Source of the DNA: Candidatus Pelagibacter sp.
Lineage (GTDB): Bacteria > Pseudomonadota > Alphaproteobacteria > Pelagibacterales > Pelagibacteraceae
Direction: 5' to 3'
DNA length: 64,000 nucleotides
Assembly: GCA_028095445.1 (NCBI GenBank)
Contig: JAOHCJ010000002.1
Span: 8,798 to 72,797 of the forward strand
Every line of letters begins with the position of its first letter. The first letter of the stretch is position 1. The notes beneath the pieces were generated by a model. The model searched no databases, had not been told where the DNA came from, and was given only the letters and a program-made list of their open reading frames with translations. Shown here one piece after another: positions 10,125 to 20,634 of this stretch. The translations under genes and the position numbers were made by a program.

Positions 10125-10680
10125 TTATCACCCACCTATTAAAAAAGAAAAGTTATACTCTGGATTAACAATTAAAGAAATTTCTCCTGTAATGAAATTA
10201 AACTTAAGAGGAAAAGATAGAGATTTTTTAACTACTATCGGAAAAAATATTAATATGATCTTACCATTGGAGGCCAATACGTCATCATCAAGTGATCAAT
10301 ATACATCGATGTGGCTATCACCTGATGAATGGATGGTTGTTTCCAACGATACCATGGATAAAGAAAATAATAATTATGAAATTGAAGAACTATTATTTAA
10401 TAAAATTTCTAAAACAAATTTAGGATCAGTGACTGATGTTAGTGACCAGTTTGTGTTAATCAACTTAAATGGTACAAAAGTCTTTGATATATTCTCAACA
10501 GGATGTCCTTTTAATTTCAATGATTTTAGAAATAAAAAAGGTGCTGTTGCACAAACATTGATAACTCAAGTAGATGTCATAATTCACCACAAAGAAGTTA
10601 ATAATGTTAATTTATTTGTTAGAAGGTCATTTTCAGAGCATTTAATGTCTTGGATTAGCGATACTGCGTCAAGATTATAA
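10117..10680 (+). CDS. soxG: Sarcosine oxidase gamma subunit
   Basis: The fourth and least conserved subunit of heterotetrameric sarcosine oxidase (187 residues). Recognisable features are MWLSPDEWMVVS, TDVSDQFVLINLNG and a C-terminal LFVRRSFSEHLMSWI, all usual for SoxG. Its start overlaps the soxA end by 8 bp. Together with soxBDA it completes the enzyme that turns sarcosine, the last intermediate of glycine betaine demethylation, into glycine plus a folate-bound one-carbon unit. Confidence 0.93.
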   Translation: MLNYHPPIKKEKLYSGLTIKEISPVMKLNLRGKDRDFLTTIGKNINMILPLEANTSSSSDQYTSMWLSPDEWMVVSNDTMDKENNNYEIEELLFNKISKTNLGSVTDVSDQFVLINLNGTKVFDIFSTGCPFNFNDFRNKKGAVAQTLITQVDVIIHHKEVNNVNLFVRRSFSEHLMSWISDTASRL

Positions 10681-10694
10681 CCTACAATTATTAA

Positions 10695-11483
<789 letters not shown>

Positions 11484-11523
11484 AAAATTAGATATTAATA
11501 TTTAATTCATTATAACTTTAAGA

Positions 11524-12264
11524 GTGAAAAATTTACTTTTTTTACTTTTAATTGTACCTCTTACCTCTTGTACAAACCAAGAGTTGGGGTGGTTTATTCT
11601 TTCACCAAACAATGTTGAGGGATTAACGAATTTAAAATTTTTATTGAGTGGTTTAACTACAACCATTTATATTTCAATTGTATCTATAATCATATCTGCA
11701 ATTTTAGGATTTGTTGTTGCTATACCCTCCTTGGCTAAAAGTAAATTTTTAACATATATTAATATCGGTTATGTAGAAATTGTAAGAGCAATACCACTAC
11801 TTGTTTTAATTTTATGGATTTATTATGGTTTACCTATAATGACTGGATTAAGTTTCAGTCCATTTGTGTCAGGTATAATTGCTTTGGCAATAAGTGAAAG
11901 TGCTTTTCAAGCAGAAATTTTTAGAGCTGGAATAAACTCAATCAAAAGATCACAATGGGAAGCAGGTTCTTCATTGGGTTTAACTTTTTTTAAAAGATTA
12001 AGATTGGTAATATTCCCACAAGCAATTAAAAATATCTTACCTGCGCTAGGTAATCAATTTGTGTATGTTTTAAAAATGTCTTCATTGGTGTCAATTATTG
12101 GTATTGGTGATTTAACAAGAAAAGCAAACGAATTAGTTGTTTCAACATACAGGCCATTAGAAATTTACACATTTCTAATTTTGGAATATCTAATTTTGAT
12201 ATTGATTGTTTCATTTTTTGTAAGAAAATTGGAAAAAACACTTAAGAAAGATGGTAACAATTAA
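11524..12264 (+). CDS. Amino-acid ABC transporter permease (HisM/GlnP type) with lipoprotein-like N-terminus
   Basis: Inner-membrane channel subunit of a polar amino acid uptake system. From about residue 40 it has the standard family layout: TTTIYISIVSIIISAILGF, EIVRAIPLLVLILWIYYGLP, and the coupling loop SAFQAEIFRAGINSIKRSQWEAGSS, ending in a transmembrane segment near LILIVSFFVRKLE. The start is GTG. Residues 1-16 (KNLLFLLL...PLTSC) form a textbook lipoprotein signal with lipobox LTSC and Cys16 as the potential lipidated residue, unusual for a permease. No ATPase gene lies nearby. Confidence 0.9.
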   Translation: MKNLLFLLLIVPLTSCTNQELGWFILSPNNVEGLTNLKFLLSGLTTTIYISIVSIIISAILGFVVAIPSLAKSKFLTYINIGYVEIVRAIPLLVLILWIYYGLPIMTGLSFSPFVSGIIALAISESAFQAEIFRAGINSIKRSQWEAGSSLGLTFFKRLRLVIFPQAIKNILPALGNQFVYVLKMSSLVSIIGIGDLTRKANELVVSTYRPLEIYTFLILEYLILILIVSFFVRKLEKTLKKDGNN

Positions 12265-12527
12265 TGAGTACATTAGATAATATAAATTATGACATTAGTC
12301 TAAGTGATGGCATTATTACCTTTAAGAATATAAATACAACACTTGGATTTGTTAGATACAATAAAGAAGCTGAAGTTGAATATATCTTTGTAAACCCAAT
12401 CTTTAGACGTCAAGGACTTGCTAAAAAATTACTAAACATTGTTGAAAAAAAAACTAAAGTTAAACCTACACCACGAGAACCTATAAGTCCTTTGGGTAAA
12501 AAACTCTTTAAAGTTAGCACACAATAA
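12264..12527 (+). CDS. Small GNAT-family N-acetyltransferase-like protein
   Basis: An 87-residue protein with the acetyl-CoA-binding core of the GNAT fold: GFVRYNKEAEVEYIFVNPIFRRQGLAKKLLNIVEKK, where RRQGLAKKL is the motif A R/Q-x-x-G-x-A/G signature. It is shorter than a full GNAT (about 140 residues) and resembles the compact YjdJ/Gtn-type members. It is coupled to the permease by a one-base stop/start overlap (TAATG). The acetyl acceptor is unknown. A truncated remnant is possible, but the intact overlap argues for a real gene. Confidence 0.7.
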   Translation: MSTLDNINYDISLSDGIITFKNINTTLGFVRYNKEAEVEYIFVNPIFRRQGLAKKLLNIVEKKTKVKPTPREPISPLGKKLFKVSTQ

Positions 12528-12551
12528 ACAATAACTTAGATTGAAGTGCTA

Positions 12552-12737
12552 CTATTTAATAATCCAAAAAATGATGTTTATTAAATAAACTAATATACTG
12601 TAAAATGTAAACATTATGATCTTTTGTTTCACTGTTTTTTCATTCCAATTTAATTTAAATAAAGTAGATGGAGAGGCTAATAAAAAGATAACACCAATTG
12701 CAATTACAAGTATTGATAAAATTATAAATACATTCAT
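12552..12737 (-). CDS. Small two-helix membrane protein, unknown function
   Basis: Predicted 61-residue protein with two hydrophobic segments, about residues 2-23 and 39-59, joined by a short charged loop (LNWNEKTVKQK). I do not recognise a family. It lies on the minus strand 24 bp downstream of a methyltransferase gene and converges with the GNAT gene across 24 bp. The start and orientation fit the neighbouring operon, and the clean amphipathic layout supports a real gene, but length alone leaves doubt. Confidence 0.5.
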   Translation of the reverse strand: MNVFIILSILVIAIGVIFLLASPSTLFKLNWNEKTVKQKIIMFTFYSILVYLINIIFWIIK

Positions 12738-12761
12738 AAATATTATTTAATTATATTCACA

Positions 12762-13472
12762 CTAAAGTTTATATTTTATACAAATTAAAATATCTCTAAA
12801 AATAATTTTATTAGAATAAGTGTCATTGATCTCTTTAATCCCTTTGTTTAATTGCTTATTTGTAAGGTTAATAAGACATGAGATATATTTTTGTCTTAAC
12901 ATTTGAACATATTTATTTTTAGTTATTGAGACTTTAAACTTGAATTTATCTATCCTATAATTTTTTAATAATTTACATACTGATTTGAGCATTCTAGAAT
13001 CTCTTTCTAATCCTATTTTAAGCTTTTGTTTCATTAGCTTAAAACATGGAATTTCATTATTAGTTGTATTTAGTGAAAAAATAATCAGTAAACCATTTTT
13101 TTTTAAATTATTTTTACAAATTTTTATTAACTTTTTTCTTTTATCTTTATTAAAAAAATGAAAAGTTTGCTTAATCATTATTAAATCAAATTTATTTTGA
13201 TTAGTCTTAAAAAATTCAAATGCATCTTCATTCCTAAAATCAATTAATTTATCTACGTCTTTGTGGGGTACAGGGTCAACACCTATGGGTTTATTATTTA
13301 ATTTTAATTTTCTAGACAAAGAGCCAAATATTCCACCTCTTCCACATCCAATATCTAATATTTTTGAATTTTTATTAAGTTTTTTTTTCTTTAATAAAAA
13401 TGAATTAAAAGAGTTAATATATGATTTTGATGATAACCAAGTTTTATTATCCCAATTTTTTAATTCTTTCAT
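12762..13472 (-). CDS. Class I SAM-dependent methyltransferase, substrate unknown
   Basis: A 236-residue protein with the SAM-binding motif ILDIGCGRGGIFG (about residues 39-51), then PIGVDPVPH, the acidic RNEDAFEFF step and the post-motif region FDLIMIKQTFHFF. The C-terminal third is rich in Lys/Asn and shows no recognisable targeting domain. Small-molecule or lipid methylation are possible, but nothing in sequence or context decides. It is separated by 9 bp from the nuclease gene upstream, so it belongs to the same minus-strand transcript as the MATE and trhO genes. Confidence 0.78.
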   Translation of the reverse strand: MKELKNWDNKTWLSSKSYINSFNSFLLKKKKLNKNSKILDIGCGRGGIFGSLSRKLKLNNKPIGVDPVPHKDVDKLIDFRNEDAFEFFKTNQNKFDLIMIKQTFHFFNKDKRKKLIKICKNNLKKNGLLIIFSLNTTNNEIPCFKLMKQKLKIGLERDSRMLKSVCKLLKNYRIDKFKFKVSITKNKYVQMLRQKYISCLINLTNKQLNKGIKEINDTYSNKIIFRDILICIKYKL

Positions 13473-13481
13473 AAAAAATAT

Positions 13482-13964
13482 TTAATTATTTTTTTTTCTG
13501 TAGTCCCAAGGATATTCAAACGTCATAGCCCACATACCTACTCGCTTTTCTTTTGCATAATCTTCATCAACAACAAATTTTTTAGAATATCTTCTATAGG
13601 CGAATGCATAACCACTTCTAACTAAATAGCTTGATAAACTCTCATTATTTACAAAACACTCAGCTAAAGTTCTTTTGTATTGATCTTTTCCCTCACTAAT
13701 ACACTCAACTTTATTATCAGCAATTTTTTCAATGAGAATTTCCCTTGCTGCAATACCACAAAAATTTTTATTCCCATTTTTTATACATGTTTGTTTTAGT
13801 TCGGGTGTATCAATACCTGTAAATCTAATTTTTTCGCCATTTAAATGAATTGTATCACCGTCAACTATTTTTAGCTCTTGTGATTTAATATCATTAATAG
13901 TTAAGAGAAATACTAATAAAAAATTACTAATAAGAAAAATGGCTTTTCTTTTGTTTAAAAACAT
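13482..13964 (-). CDS. Exported thermonuclease-family (SNase) protein
   Basis: A 160-residue protein with an N-terminal signal/anchor segment (about residues 8-25, FLISNFLLVFLLTIND) and an OB-fold staphylococcal nuclease domain. The active-site pieces are KIVDGDTIHLNGEKIRFTGIDTPEL (calcium-binding Asp and catalytic Arg positions) and the DQYKRTLAECFVNNESL region with the second Arg. Expected to cut DNA or RNA in the periplasm for phosphate or nucleotide scavenging. The gene overlaps the 3' end of the MATE gene by 38 bp; a signal peptide at the chosen ATG supports this start. Confidence 0.87.
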   Translation of the reverse strand: MFLNKRKAIFLISNFLLVFLLTINDIKSQELKIVDGDTIHLNGEKIRFTGIDTPELKQTCIKNGNKNFCGIAAREILIEKIADNKVECISEGKDQYKRTLAECFVNNESLSSYLVRSGYAFAYRRYSKKFVVDEDYAKEKRVGMWAMTFEYPWDYRKKNN

Positions 13965-15297
13965 TATTTAAAAAATATCCAATAAAGATGATTAGAGCAA
14001 TAGCCATAAACCAATTTGTTGCCATTATCGTATAGAAAATATCAGCATAATCTCCACCTCTCATATTAATTACATACCATAAAGATAAAAAAGGAAATGC
14101 AGTTAATCTAAGGATACTTAAATAAAGACTATACAATGGTTTTTTTACAGCTTGAAATACAGCGGTAGTTATAAAGAATACAGGGTATATAGGGCCAATT
14201 AATGCTGCAACTTTTAAATAAATTACACCATGTTTTATGGCAACAACATTATCAGTAAATTGCGAAACAAAAAATTCTGCACCAAAGAACAATATAATTC
14301 CAGCTATTACCATAAATGAAGAACCAAACACTAAAGCTTTAGTATATAATTCTCTAATACGATTATAGTTTTTAGCTCCAAAGTTTTGTCCCCCGATTGA
14401 TAATACAGCTGTATTTAAACCAATCACAGGTAATAGAAAGACTTGCTCTACTCTTAAAGCTGCACCATAACCAGCTGTAGCAAGATCACCAAATTGGCCG
14501 ATAAAGTATAAAATATTAAAAATTCCAACTCCAATAAACAACATACTAAACATAATGGGTGTTGATTGTTTTGTTAATGTCTTAAGCATTTCAATTTTTG
14601 GAATAAAGCACTCTAATCTTAAGTATTTTCTTATTTCACAAGAATTTACTTTATATGCTAAGTAAAACATTCCTATAGATTGAGAAATTACTGTTGCTAT
14701 AGCAAGTCCTGCAATTCCAAATGCAGGAACAATGCCATAGCCCCATATAAATAGTGGATTTAAAAAGATATTTAAAAAGAAACTAAATATTAAAACATTT
14801 CTATAACTTTTCGTATCACCTTGTGCATTTAAGGTTCCATTTAAAGAAATTTGTACCATTACAATAAAAGTACCAAAAAATATAATATCTAAATATTGCC
14901 TTGTTAAGGCTATACCTTGAGCATCAGAACCCATAACGCCTAGAAGAAAATTAGAGGCATTTAAACCAAACATTGTCACTAATATAGAAATTCCTAATGC
15001 AAAAATGATTGATTGAGCAATAAATAAAGATGCAACTCTTACTTTTTTTTCACCTATAGAATTACCAATTAATGAATTAGTTGCAGCACCTATTCCAACA
15101 CCAACAGCTATAATTGTAAAATAAATAGGAAAAGATTTAGCAATTGCTCCTATAGCCTCAGCTGAAATTTTTCCTGCAAACCAAGTGTCAACCAAGTTAT
15201 AAAAAGTTTGAAACAATGATCCAACACTAGCAGGAATTGTAACCTTTCTAAGAAGACTCCAAATAGGATCTTTTTGTAAATTTATTTTTTTAGACAA
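13927..15297 (-). CDS. MATE-family multidrug/cation exporter
   Basis: Polytopic inner-membrane exporter of 456 residues using sodium or proton gradient. Family features are DPIWSLLRKVTIPASVGSL at the N-terminus, FYNLVDTWFAGKISAEAIGA, and about twelve hydrophobic segments in two six-helix halves. The frame extends back to a TTG at 15357 inside trhO, but a TTG at 15295-15297 gives the usual family N-terminus and a clean 10-bp gap, so that start is chosen. No obvious ribosome-binding site is visible for either. Substrate is not predictable from sequence. Confidence 0.88.
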   Translation of the reverse strand: MSKKINLQKDPIWSLLRKVTIPASVGSLFQTFYNLVDTWFAGKISAEAIGAIAKSFPIYFTIIAVGVGIGAATNSLIGNSIGEKKVRVASLFIAQSIIFALGISILVTMFGLNASNFLLGVMGSDAQGIALTRQYLDIIFFGTFIVMVQISLNGTLNAQGDTKSYRNVLIFSFFLNIFLNPLFIWGYGIVPAFGIAGLAIATVISQSIGMFYLAYKVNSCEIRKYLRLECFIPKIEMLKTLTKQSTPIMFSMLFIGVGIFNILYFIGQFGDLATAGYGAALRVEQVFLLPVIGLNTAVLSIGGQNFGAKNYNRIRELYTKALVFGSSFMVIAGIILFFGAEFFVSQFTDNVVAIKHGVIYLKVAALIGPIYPVFFITTAVFQAVKKPLYSLYLSILRLTAFPFLSLWYVINMRGGDYADIFYTIMATNWFMAIALIIFIGYFLNNVFKQKKSHFSY

Positions 15298-15307
15298 TTT
15301 TATTACT

Positions 15308-16213
15308 TTATATAAATTCTTTTTTGAATATATGCTTTGTACCACTTTTTTTTGCAAGGATTATTTGCTTTTGTCTCATCCGAAATCTCTCTTTTTGTGT
15401 TTGAGTTAAATTATCATGGCAGTTAGCGCATGAAACACCCTCCTCAAATTTTTTAGACTTCTTGTCTTTTGGTGAAACAGGTTTTCTACATCCACTGCAA
15501 ATTGAATATGTACCAGTTACCAATCCATGCTTGACACTGATTCTATTGTCAAAAACAAAGCATTCACCATTCCACAAACTTTCCTTTTTTTTTACATTTT
15601 TTAAGTAATTTAAAATCCCACCTTTTAATTGAAAAACATTTTTAAAACCTTTTTTTTCAAGATAAACTGAAGCCTTCTCACATCTAATACCTCCCGTACA
15701 AAACATAGCAATTGGTTTTGTTTTTTTAAGTTTGTTCAGATATTTTGGAAATTCTCTAAAATTATCAACATCTGGATTAATTGATCTTTTAAAAGTACCC
15801 ACTTTATATTCAAATGGCTTTCTTGAATCTAAAACTAAAGTTTCTTTATCGTTGATTAATTTGTTCCACTTTTTTGGATCTATATGATTAATTTTCTTAT
15901 TTTTTGGAGTTAATGTAAAACCCATAGGAACAACTTCTTTTTTTATTTTTACTTTTGGTTTATGAAATGGTTGAAATTTGCTGATTGAAACATTTTCACT
16001 ATCAAATTTTTTAAAATCTAATATTTTTTTAATTTTTGTGATTGTTGATTTTAAATGAGCAGGTTTACCAGAGATCGTCGCATTTATCCCTTCATTAGCA
16101 ATAATGATGGTTCCTCTAATATTTTTTTTTATTAAAAATTCTTGAAGTAAAATTTTATTTTTTTTTAATGAAGTTATCTTTTTAAATTTGTAAAAACCAA
16201 ATACTTCAAACAT
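15308..16213 (-). CDS. trhO: tRNA uridine(34) hydroxylase, rhodanese-domain protein TrhO (YceA)
   Basis: Installs 5-hydroxyuridine at wobble position 34 of certain tRNAs, independently of the prephenate route. The 301-residue layout matches TrhO: an N-terminal acylphosphatase-like domain with GTIIIANEGINATISG, then a rhodanese domain with VLDSRKPFEYKVGTF and the active-site loop FCTGGIRCEKAS, and a C-terminal Cys-containing tail (YSICSGCRKPVSP, and later CANCHD) that looks metal-binding. It starts one base into the preceding O-methyltransferase stop. Confidence 0.9.
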   Translation of the reverse strand: MFEVFGFYKFKKITSLKKNKILLQEFLIKKNIRGTIIIANEGINATISGKPAHLKSTITKIKKILDFKKFDSENVSISKFQPFHKPKVKIKKEVVPMGFTLTPKNKKINHIDPKKWNKLINDKETLVLDSRKPFEYKVGTFKRSINPDVDNFREFPKYLNKLKKTKPIAMFCTGGIRCEKASVYLEKKGFKNVFQLKGGILNYLKNVKKKESLWNGECFVFDNRISVKHGLVTGTYSICSGCRKPVSPKDKKSKKFEEGVSCANCHDNLTQTQKERFRMRQKQIILAKKSGTKHIFKKEFI

Positions 16214-16863
16214 TATAATACTCTACAAACCGTCATGCCGTCACCTAAGGGTACTATAATTTGCTCCACTCTTTTATCATTTGAAACATGAGTATTAAAC
16301 TCCCTTATATTTACAGTAAATCTATCTTCATTATTATCATCAGCAACTTCTCCATGCCATAGAACATTATCAACGATAATTAAGCCACCTTTATTCAATA
16401 ATCTTAATGATCTTTCATAATATTCTTTATAATTCATCTTATCTGCATCAATAAAAACCATATCGAATTTATCATTTTTTAATTCTTCTAAACTTTCAAG
16501 AGCAGGTTTTGTTATCGTCTTAATTTTATGATCTTGATTAGCTTTTTTAAAAAAATTTAATGCAGCTTTGTTTGTTTCTTCATTCTTATCGAGCGCTATA
16601 AGTTTACCATCATCAGGTATAGCTAATGCTATTGAAAGTGCACTTAAACCTGTAAAAGTACCAATCTCTAATACATTCTTAATATTAGAAGTTTTAATTA
16701 TTAAATGAAGGAAATGACATTGAGATGTCGCAACTTGCATTCTCTTAACATCTCCAAGTGTATTATTGTAATCGATTATTTCTTGCTGAATGGGATTTAA
16801 CTTTAAACTAAAACTATTTATATAATTTTCAAGTTTTTCAGTAATTTCAAGGTTCTTACCCAT
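16213..16863 (-). CDS. O-methyltransferase family 3 (CCoAOMT-like)
   Basis: SAM-dependent, metal-dependent O-methyltransferase of 216 residues. The fold is clear from NVLEIGTFTGLSALSIALAI (SAM motif I), LIALDKNEE, MVFIDADKMNYKEYYE (metal-binding Asp region) and GGLIIVDNVLWHGEVAD (second metal ligand region). Bacterial members act on catechol-like small molecules or on tRNA (TrmR-type 5-hydroxyuridine methylation). The last is attractive because TrhO, which makes 5-hydroxyuridine, is encoded immediately downstream with a one-base overlap; this pairing is inference. Confidence 0.85.
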   Translation of the reverse strand: MGKNLEITEKLENYINSFSLKLNPIQQEIIDYNNTLGDVKRMQVATSQCHFLHLIIKTSNIKNVLEIGTFTGLSALSIALAIPDDGKLIALDKNEETNKAALNFFKKANQDHKIKTITKPALESLEELKNDKFDMVFIDADKMNYKEYYERSLRLLNKGGLIIVDNVLWHGEVADDNNEDRFTVNIREFNTHVSNDKRVEQIIVPLGDGMTVCRVL

Positions 16864-16867
16864 GATA

Positions 16868-18343
16868 TTAAAGTTTCTTCTTTAATATCTCATTTATTAA
16901 TTGAGGGTTAGCTTTACCACCTGAAACTTTCATTGCTTGTCCTACAAAGAAACCAAACAGTTTTTCTTTACCATTCTTATATTCAATAGCTTTTTCTCTA
17001 TTATCGTTGATAATTTTATCTATTAAAGCTTCTAATGCTTTAGGGTCACTTTCTTGTTTTAAACCTTTTTCTTCAACAATTATTTGGGGATCTATGTCTC
17101 CATCCATCATCAATTCAAATATTGTTTTAGCGATTTTTCCAGAAATTGTTCCATTCTTAATAAGATTAATTAACTTTGCTAAATTTTTTGCACTTATTGG
17201 GCTTTCAGATATTTCTAAATTTTTATTATTTAAAAGAGCAAATAATTCTCCTGTAATCCAATTTACTGCTAACTTCATATCTTGGTTTTTACCCATTTTA
17301 GCAACAACTTCCTCAAAATATTTAGCTGTATCAATGTCAGACACTAATATTGTAGCCTCATAAGCAGAGACTTTGAATTCATCAATAAATCTTTTTTTCT
17401 TATCGTCTGGTAATTCTGGAATATCAGCTTTTAATTGTTCAATAAATTTATCAGTTACTTCTAATGGTAATAAATCTGGATCTGGAAAATATCTATAATC
17501 ATGAGCATCCTCTTTAGATCTCATAGATCTTGTTTCATTTTTTTTAGTATCAAATAATCTTGTTTCTTGATCAATTGTTTTACCCTCTTCAATTAAATCA
17601 ACTTGTCTATTAGCTTCATAATCAATAGCCATTTGCATAAATTTGATTGAGTTAACATTTTTAATCTCACAACGAGTTCCAAGTTTATCAGAACCTTTAA
17701 TTCTAACAGAAATATTAACATCAGCTCTTAAAGAACCTTCCTGCATGTTTCCATCACACGTACCAAGATATCTCATAATGGATCTTAATTTTTTAACATA
17801 AGCACTAACTTCATCTGGAGTTCTCATGTCTGGTTTACTAACAATCTCCATTAAAGCTACACCTGATCTATTTAAATCAACCAAAGTATTTTGTGGGTCC
17901 ATATCATGAATACTTTTTCCAGCATCTTGCTCTAAGTGTAATCTTTCAATTCCAACTTCCTTTTGGCCTTGTGCCATATCAAGAATAACTGTTCCCTCTC
18001 CTACTATTGGATATTTAAATTGTGAGATTTGATAACCTTGGGGAAGATCTGCATAAAAATAATTTTTTCTATCAAAGACTGATCTTTTATTTATTTGAGC
18101 TTTTAAACCTATACCAGTTTTAATTGCTTGTTTTACACAATATTCGTTTATTACTGGCAACATTCCAGGAAATGCTGCATCTACTAAGCTTACTTGTGTA
18201 TTGGGTTCTGCACCAAAAGTTGTTGATGACGATGAAAATAATTTTGAATTTGATGTAACTTGTGCATGAACTTCAAGACCAATTACCACTTCATAAACAT
18301 TATCTCGCCTTTCAATTAGAAACTCAGAATTTTCTTTAGTCAT
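16868..18343 (-). CDS. gatB: Aspartyl/glutamyl-tRNA amidotransferase subunit B
   Basis: Subunit B of the GatCAB complex, which binds misacylated Glu-tRNA(Gln) or Asp-tRNA(Asn) and activates the acyl group for amidation. The 491 residues include [36 protein letters not shown] and [11 protein letters not shown], and end in a YqeY/GatB tail domain with [16 protein letters not shown]. Its ATG immediately follows the gatA stop. Presence of GatCAB implies that Gln-tRNA or Asn-tRNA is made indirectly in this organism. Confidence 0.96.
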   Translation of the reverse strand: MTKENSEFLIERRDNVYEVVIGLEVHAQVTSNSKLFSSSSTTFGAEPNTQVSLVDAAFPGMLPVINEYCVKQAIKTGIGLKAQINKRSVFDRKNYFYADLPQGYQISQFKYPIVGEGTVILDMAQGQKEVGIERLHLEQDAGKSIHDMDPQNTLVDLNRSGVALMEIVSKPDMRTPDEVSAYVKKLRSIMRYLGTCDGNMQEGSLRADVNISVRIKGSDKLGTRCEIKNVNSIKFMQMAIDYEANRQVDLIEEGKTIDQETRLFDTKKNETRSMRSKEDAHDYRYFPDPDLLPLEVTDKFIEQLKADIPELPDDKKKRFIDEFKVSAYEATILVSDIDTAKYFEEVVAKMGKNQDMKLAVNWITGELFALLNNKNLEISESPISAKNLAKLINLIKNGTISGKIAKTIFELMMDGDIDPQIIVEEKGLKQESDPKALEALIDKIINDNREKAIEYKNGKEKLFGFFVGQAMKVSGGKANPQLINEILKKKL

Positions 18344-19801
18344 CTACTTAATCCACCAGTCAGTAATTTTATTTTTAAACTGAATCTTTTCCTCCATTGC
18401 ATAAGCAATGTTTAAAATATTTTGTTCATCAAAAGCTTTACCAATAATTTGTAATCCTAATGGATAACCCTTAGCATCCACTCCTGCAGGAATAGAAATT
18501 GCTGGTAATCCCGCTAAATTAACTGGAACTGTAAATATATCATTCAAATACATTGAAACTGGATCGTTGGTTTTTTCACCTATTTTAAATGCTGCACTTG
18601 GTGTTGATGGAGTTAAAATTGCATCAACTTTTTTATAAGCTTCATCAAAATCATTTTTAATTAATTTTCTAACTTTTTGTGCTTTTAGATAATAAGCATC
18701 ATAGTAACCAGATGATAAAACATAAGTACCAATCATTATTCTTCTTTGAACTTCACTCCCAAAACCTTCAGATCTTGTTTTTTCGTACATATCAATTAAG
18801 TTTTCACCTTTAGATCTAAAACCATACTTAACACCATCATATCTTGCTAGGTTTGAGGAAGCTTCAGCTGGAGCTACAATATAATAAGTAGGTAGAGCAT
18901 AATTTGTATGAGGTAACGAAATTTCAACAATCTCTGCACCACAATCTTTTACATACTCAATTCCCTTAGTCCATAAATCTTCAATTTCTTTTGGCATTCC
19001 ATCAACTCTATATTCTTTTGGTATTCCAATTTTCTTACCCTTGATATTATTTGTTAATTCCTTACTGTACTCATTTCTTTTAAATTCTATTGATGTTGAA
19101 TCTTTTTCATCATAAGAGCTAATGACTTCTTGAAGTAATGCACAATCTTTTACATTTTTAGACATAGGTCCTGCTTGATCCAATGAAGATGCAAAGGCAA
19201 CAATTCCATATCTTGAACAACTACCATATGTTGGCTTTAATCCAACTGTACCTGTAAATGAAGCAGGTTGTCTTATAGATCCTCCTGTATCAGTTCCAAT
19301 TGTAATAGGAGTTAAATTTGCTGCAAGTGCTGATGCAGACCCTCCTGAGGATCCGCCAGGCACTAAATCTTTATCAATAGGACTTTGAACATTACCAAAA
19401 AAGCTAGTTTCATTTGATGATCCCATCGCAAATTCATCACAATTTAATTTTCCAAGTAGGATAGATCCCTCATTCCAAATATTTTGTGTAACAGTTGACT
19501 CATATGGTGGGACAAAATTATTTAAAATTTTACTACCAGCCGTTGTCTTTACTCCATTTGTACAAAATAAATCTTTAACTGCCAATGGTACACCAGGAAG
19601 TTTTAAATCAAAATTGGGTTTTTGATCAAAACTTTTTGCTTTCTTAAGAGCATTAGAAAAATCTTCAGTTATGTACACATTTAAATCTCGAGATTTTTCT
19701 CCTCTCTCAATAAAAGCTTTGGTTACCTCTTCAGAGGAAATTTTTTTATCTTTAATGTTTTTAACTAATTCAATTAAAGTTAGTGAAGTAATATTTGACA
19801 T
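18344..19801 (-). CDS. gatA: Aspartyl/glutamyl-tRNA amidotransferase subunit A
   Basis: Amidase subunit of GatCAB; releases ammonia from glutamine for transfer to the misacylated tRNA. The Ser-cisSer-Lys catalytic set of the amidase signature family is visible as VPLAVKDLF (Lys), [15 protein letters not shown] and [13 protein letters not shown] (nucleophile Ser). At 485 residues it is full length. It overlaps gatC by one base and abuts gatB, giving a tight C-A-B operon. Confidence 0.96.
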   Translation of the reverse strand: MSNITSLTLIELVKNIKDKKISSEEVTKAFIERGEKSRDLNVYITEDFSNALKKAKSFDQKPNFDLKLPGVPLAVKDLFCTNGVKTTAGSKILNNFVPPYESTVTQNIWNEGSILLGKLNCDEFAMGSSNETSFFGNVQSPIDKDLVPGGSSGGSASALAANLTPITIGTDTGGSIRQPASFTGTVGLKPTYGSCSRYGIVAFASSLDQAGPMSKNVKDCALLQEVISSYDEKDSTSIEFKRNEYSKELTNNIKGKKIGIPKEYRVDGMPKEIEDLWTKGIEYVKDCGAEIVEISLPHTNYALPTYYIVAPAEASSNLARYDGVKYGFRSKGENLIDMYEKTRSEGFGSEVQRRIMIGTYVLSSGYYDAYYLKAQKVRKLIKNDFDEAYKKVDAILTPSTPSAAFKIGEKTNDPVSMYLNDIFTVPVNLAGLPAISIPAGVDAKGYPLGLQIIGKAFDEQNILNIAYAMEEKIQFKNKITDWWIK

Positions 19802-20088
19802 TATTCAACAACCCTAGGTACTACAAAAAAATCATCATTTTCATCTGGAGAATTTTTTAATATTTTGTCTCTAATATTCTTACTTTTTACTTCATCACTT
19901 CTTAATTTTAATGTTGTTTCAGCAACAGAAGTTAGAGGCTCTACTTTCTCTGTATTAAGTTCATTCAATTTTTCAATAAAATCAAATATAGAGTTAAGGT
20001 CTCCTGCCAGTTTATCAGCTTTTTTATCATCAACTGAAATTCTTGATAATTTAGATATGTGTTTTATTGTTTTAAGATCAATTGTCAT
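19801..20088 (-). CDS. gatC: Aspartyl/glutamyl-tRNA amidotransferase subunit C
   Basis: Small stabilising subunit of GatCAB. Typical features are [49 protein letters not shown] and the C-terminal [11 protein letters not shown]. The frame extends upstream to 20118, but the ATG at 20086-20088 gives the family N-terminus ([14 protein letters not shown]) and 95 residues, the usual size. It is the first gene of the minus-strand run and is divergent from ruvX across 50 bp. Confidence 0.94.
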   Translation of the reverse strand: MTIDLKTIKHISKLSRISVDDKKADKLAGDLNSIFDFIEKLNELNTEKVEPLTSVAETTLKLRSDEVKSKNIRDKILKNSPDENDDFFVVPRVVE

Positions 20089-20138
20089 GTGGTAATTAAA
20101 TATGTTGCAAACTATCACTTAAGTATAAAATATACAAT

Positions 20139-20594
20139 ATGATCACAATTGAAAATTTTAAATCAAAACACTCAAATAAAGTGAGATTTATTGGATTGGA
20201 TTTAGGATCGAAAAGAATTGGTGTATCTATTTGTGACGAAAGACAGTCTATTGCCACACCTTTCAAAACAATAAATAAAACTAATACCAATGAGCTAATT
20301 AAAGAACTTAAGATAATTATTAATGAAAATAATATTGGTGGGATTATTATCGGAAACCCTGTAAATATGAACGGTTCTATAGGAAGATCAGCTCAATCTG
20401 TTAATGATGTTTCTTCAAACATATCGAAATCTATAGATCTACCAGTAATATTATGGGATGAGAGACTTTCAACAGTTGGTGCTTTTAATCTTTCTAGTTT
20501 ATTGGATGTTAACGTATCTAAAAGAGTTAAAACTATCGATCAAAATGCAGCAACCTTCATATTACAGGGAGCAATTGACTTTTTAAATAATTAA
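20139..20594 (+). CDS. ruvX: Putative pre-16S rRNA nuclease / Holliday junction resolvase YqgF
   Basis: RNase H-like protein of 151 residues. The catalytic Asp is in FIGLDLGSKRIGVSICD, with GGIIIGNPVNMNGSIG and ILWDERLSTVGAF carrying the other acidic residues. Family members process the 5' end of 16S rRNA and were earlier named Holliday junction resolvases. It begins a plus-strand run; pyrB follows after 40 bp. Confidence 0.93.
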   Translation: MITIENFKSKHSNKVRFIGLDLGSKRIGVSICDERQSIATPFKTINKTNTNELIKELKIIINENNIGGIIIGNPVNMNGSIGRSAQSVNDVSSNISKSIDLPVILWDERLSTVGAFNLSSLLDVNVSKRVKTIDQNAATFILQGAIDFLNN

Positions 20595-20634
20595 CTTGCC
20601 ATAGTGATGGATAATAGTTATAGAGTTAATTTTA

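Noticed and set aside
13261..13485. Plus-strand open frame within the methyltransferase gene
   Set aside because: The opposite strand encodes a clear SAM motif and the plus-strand product has no recognisable features; it is a shadow frame.
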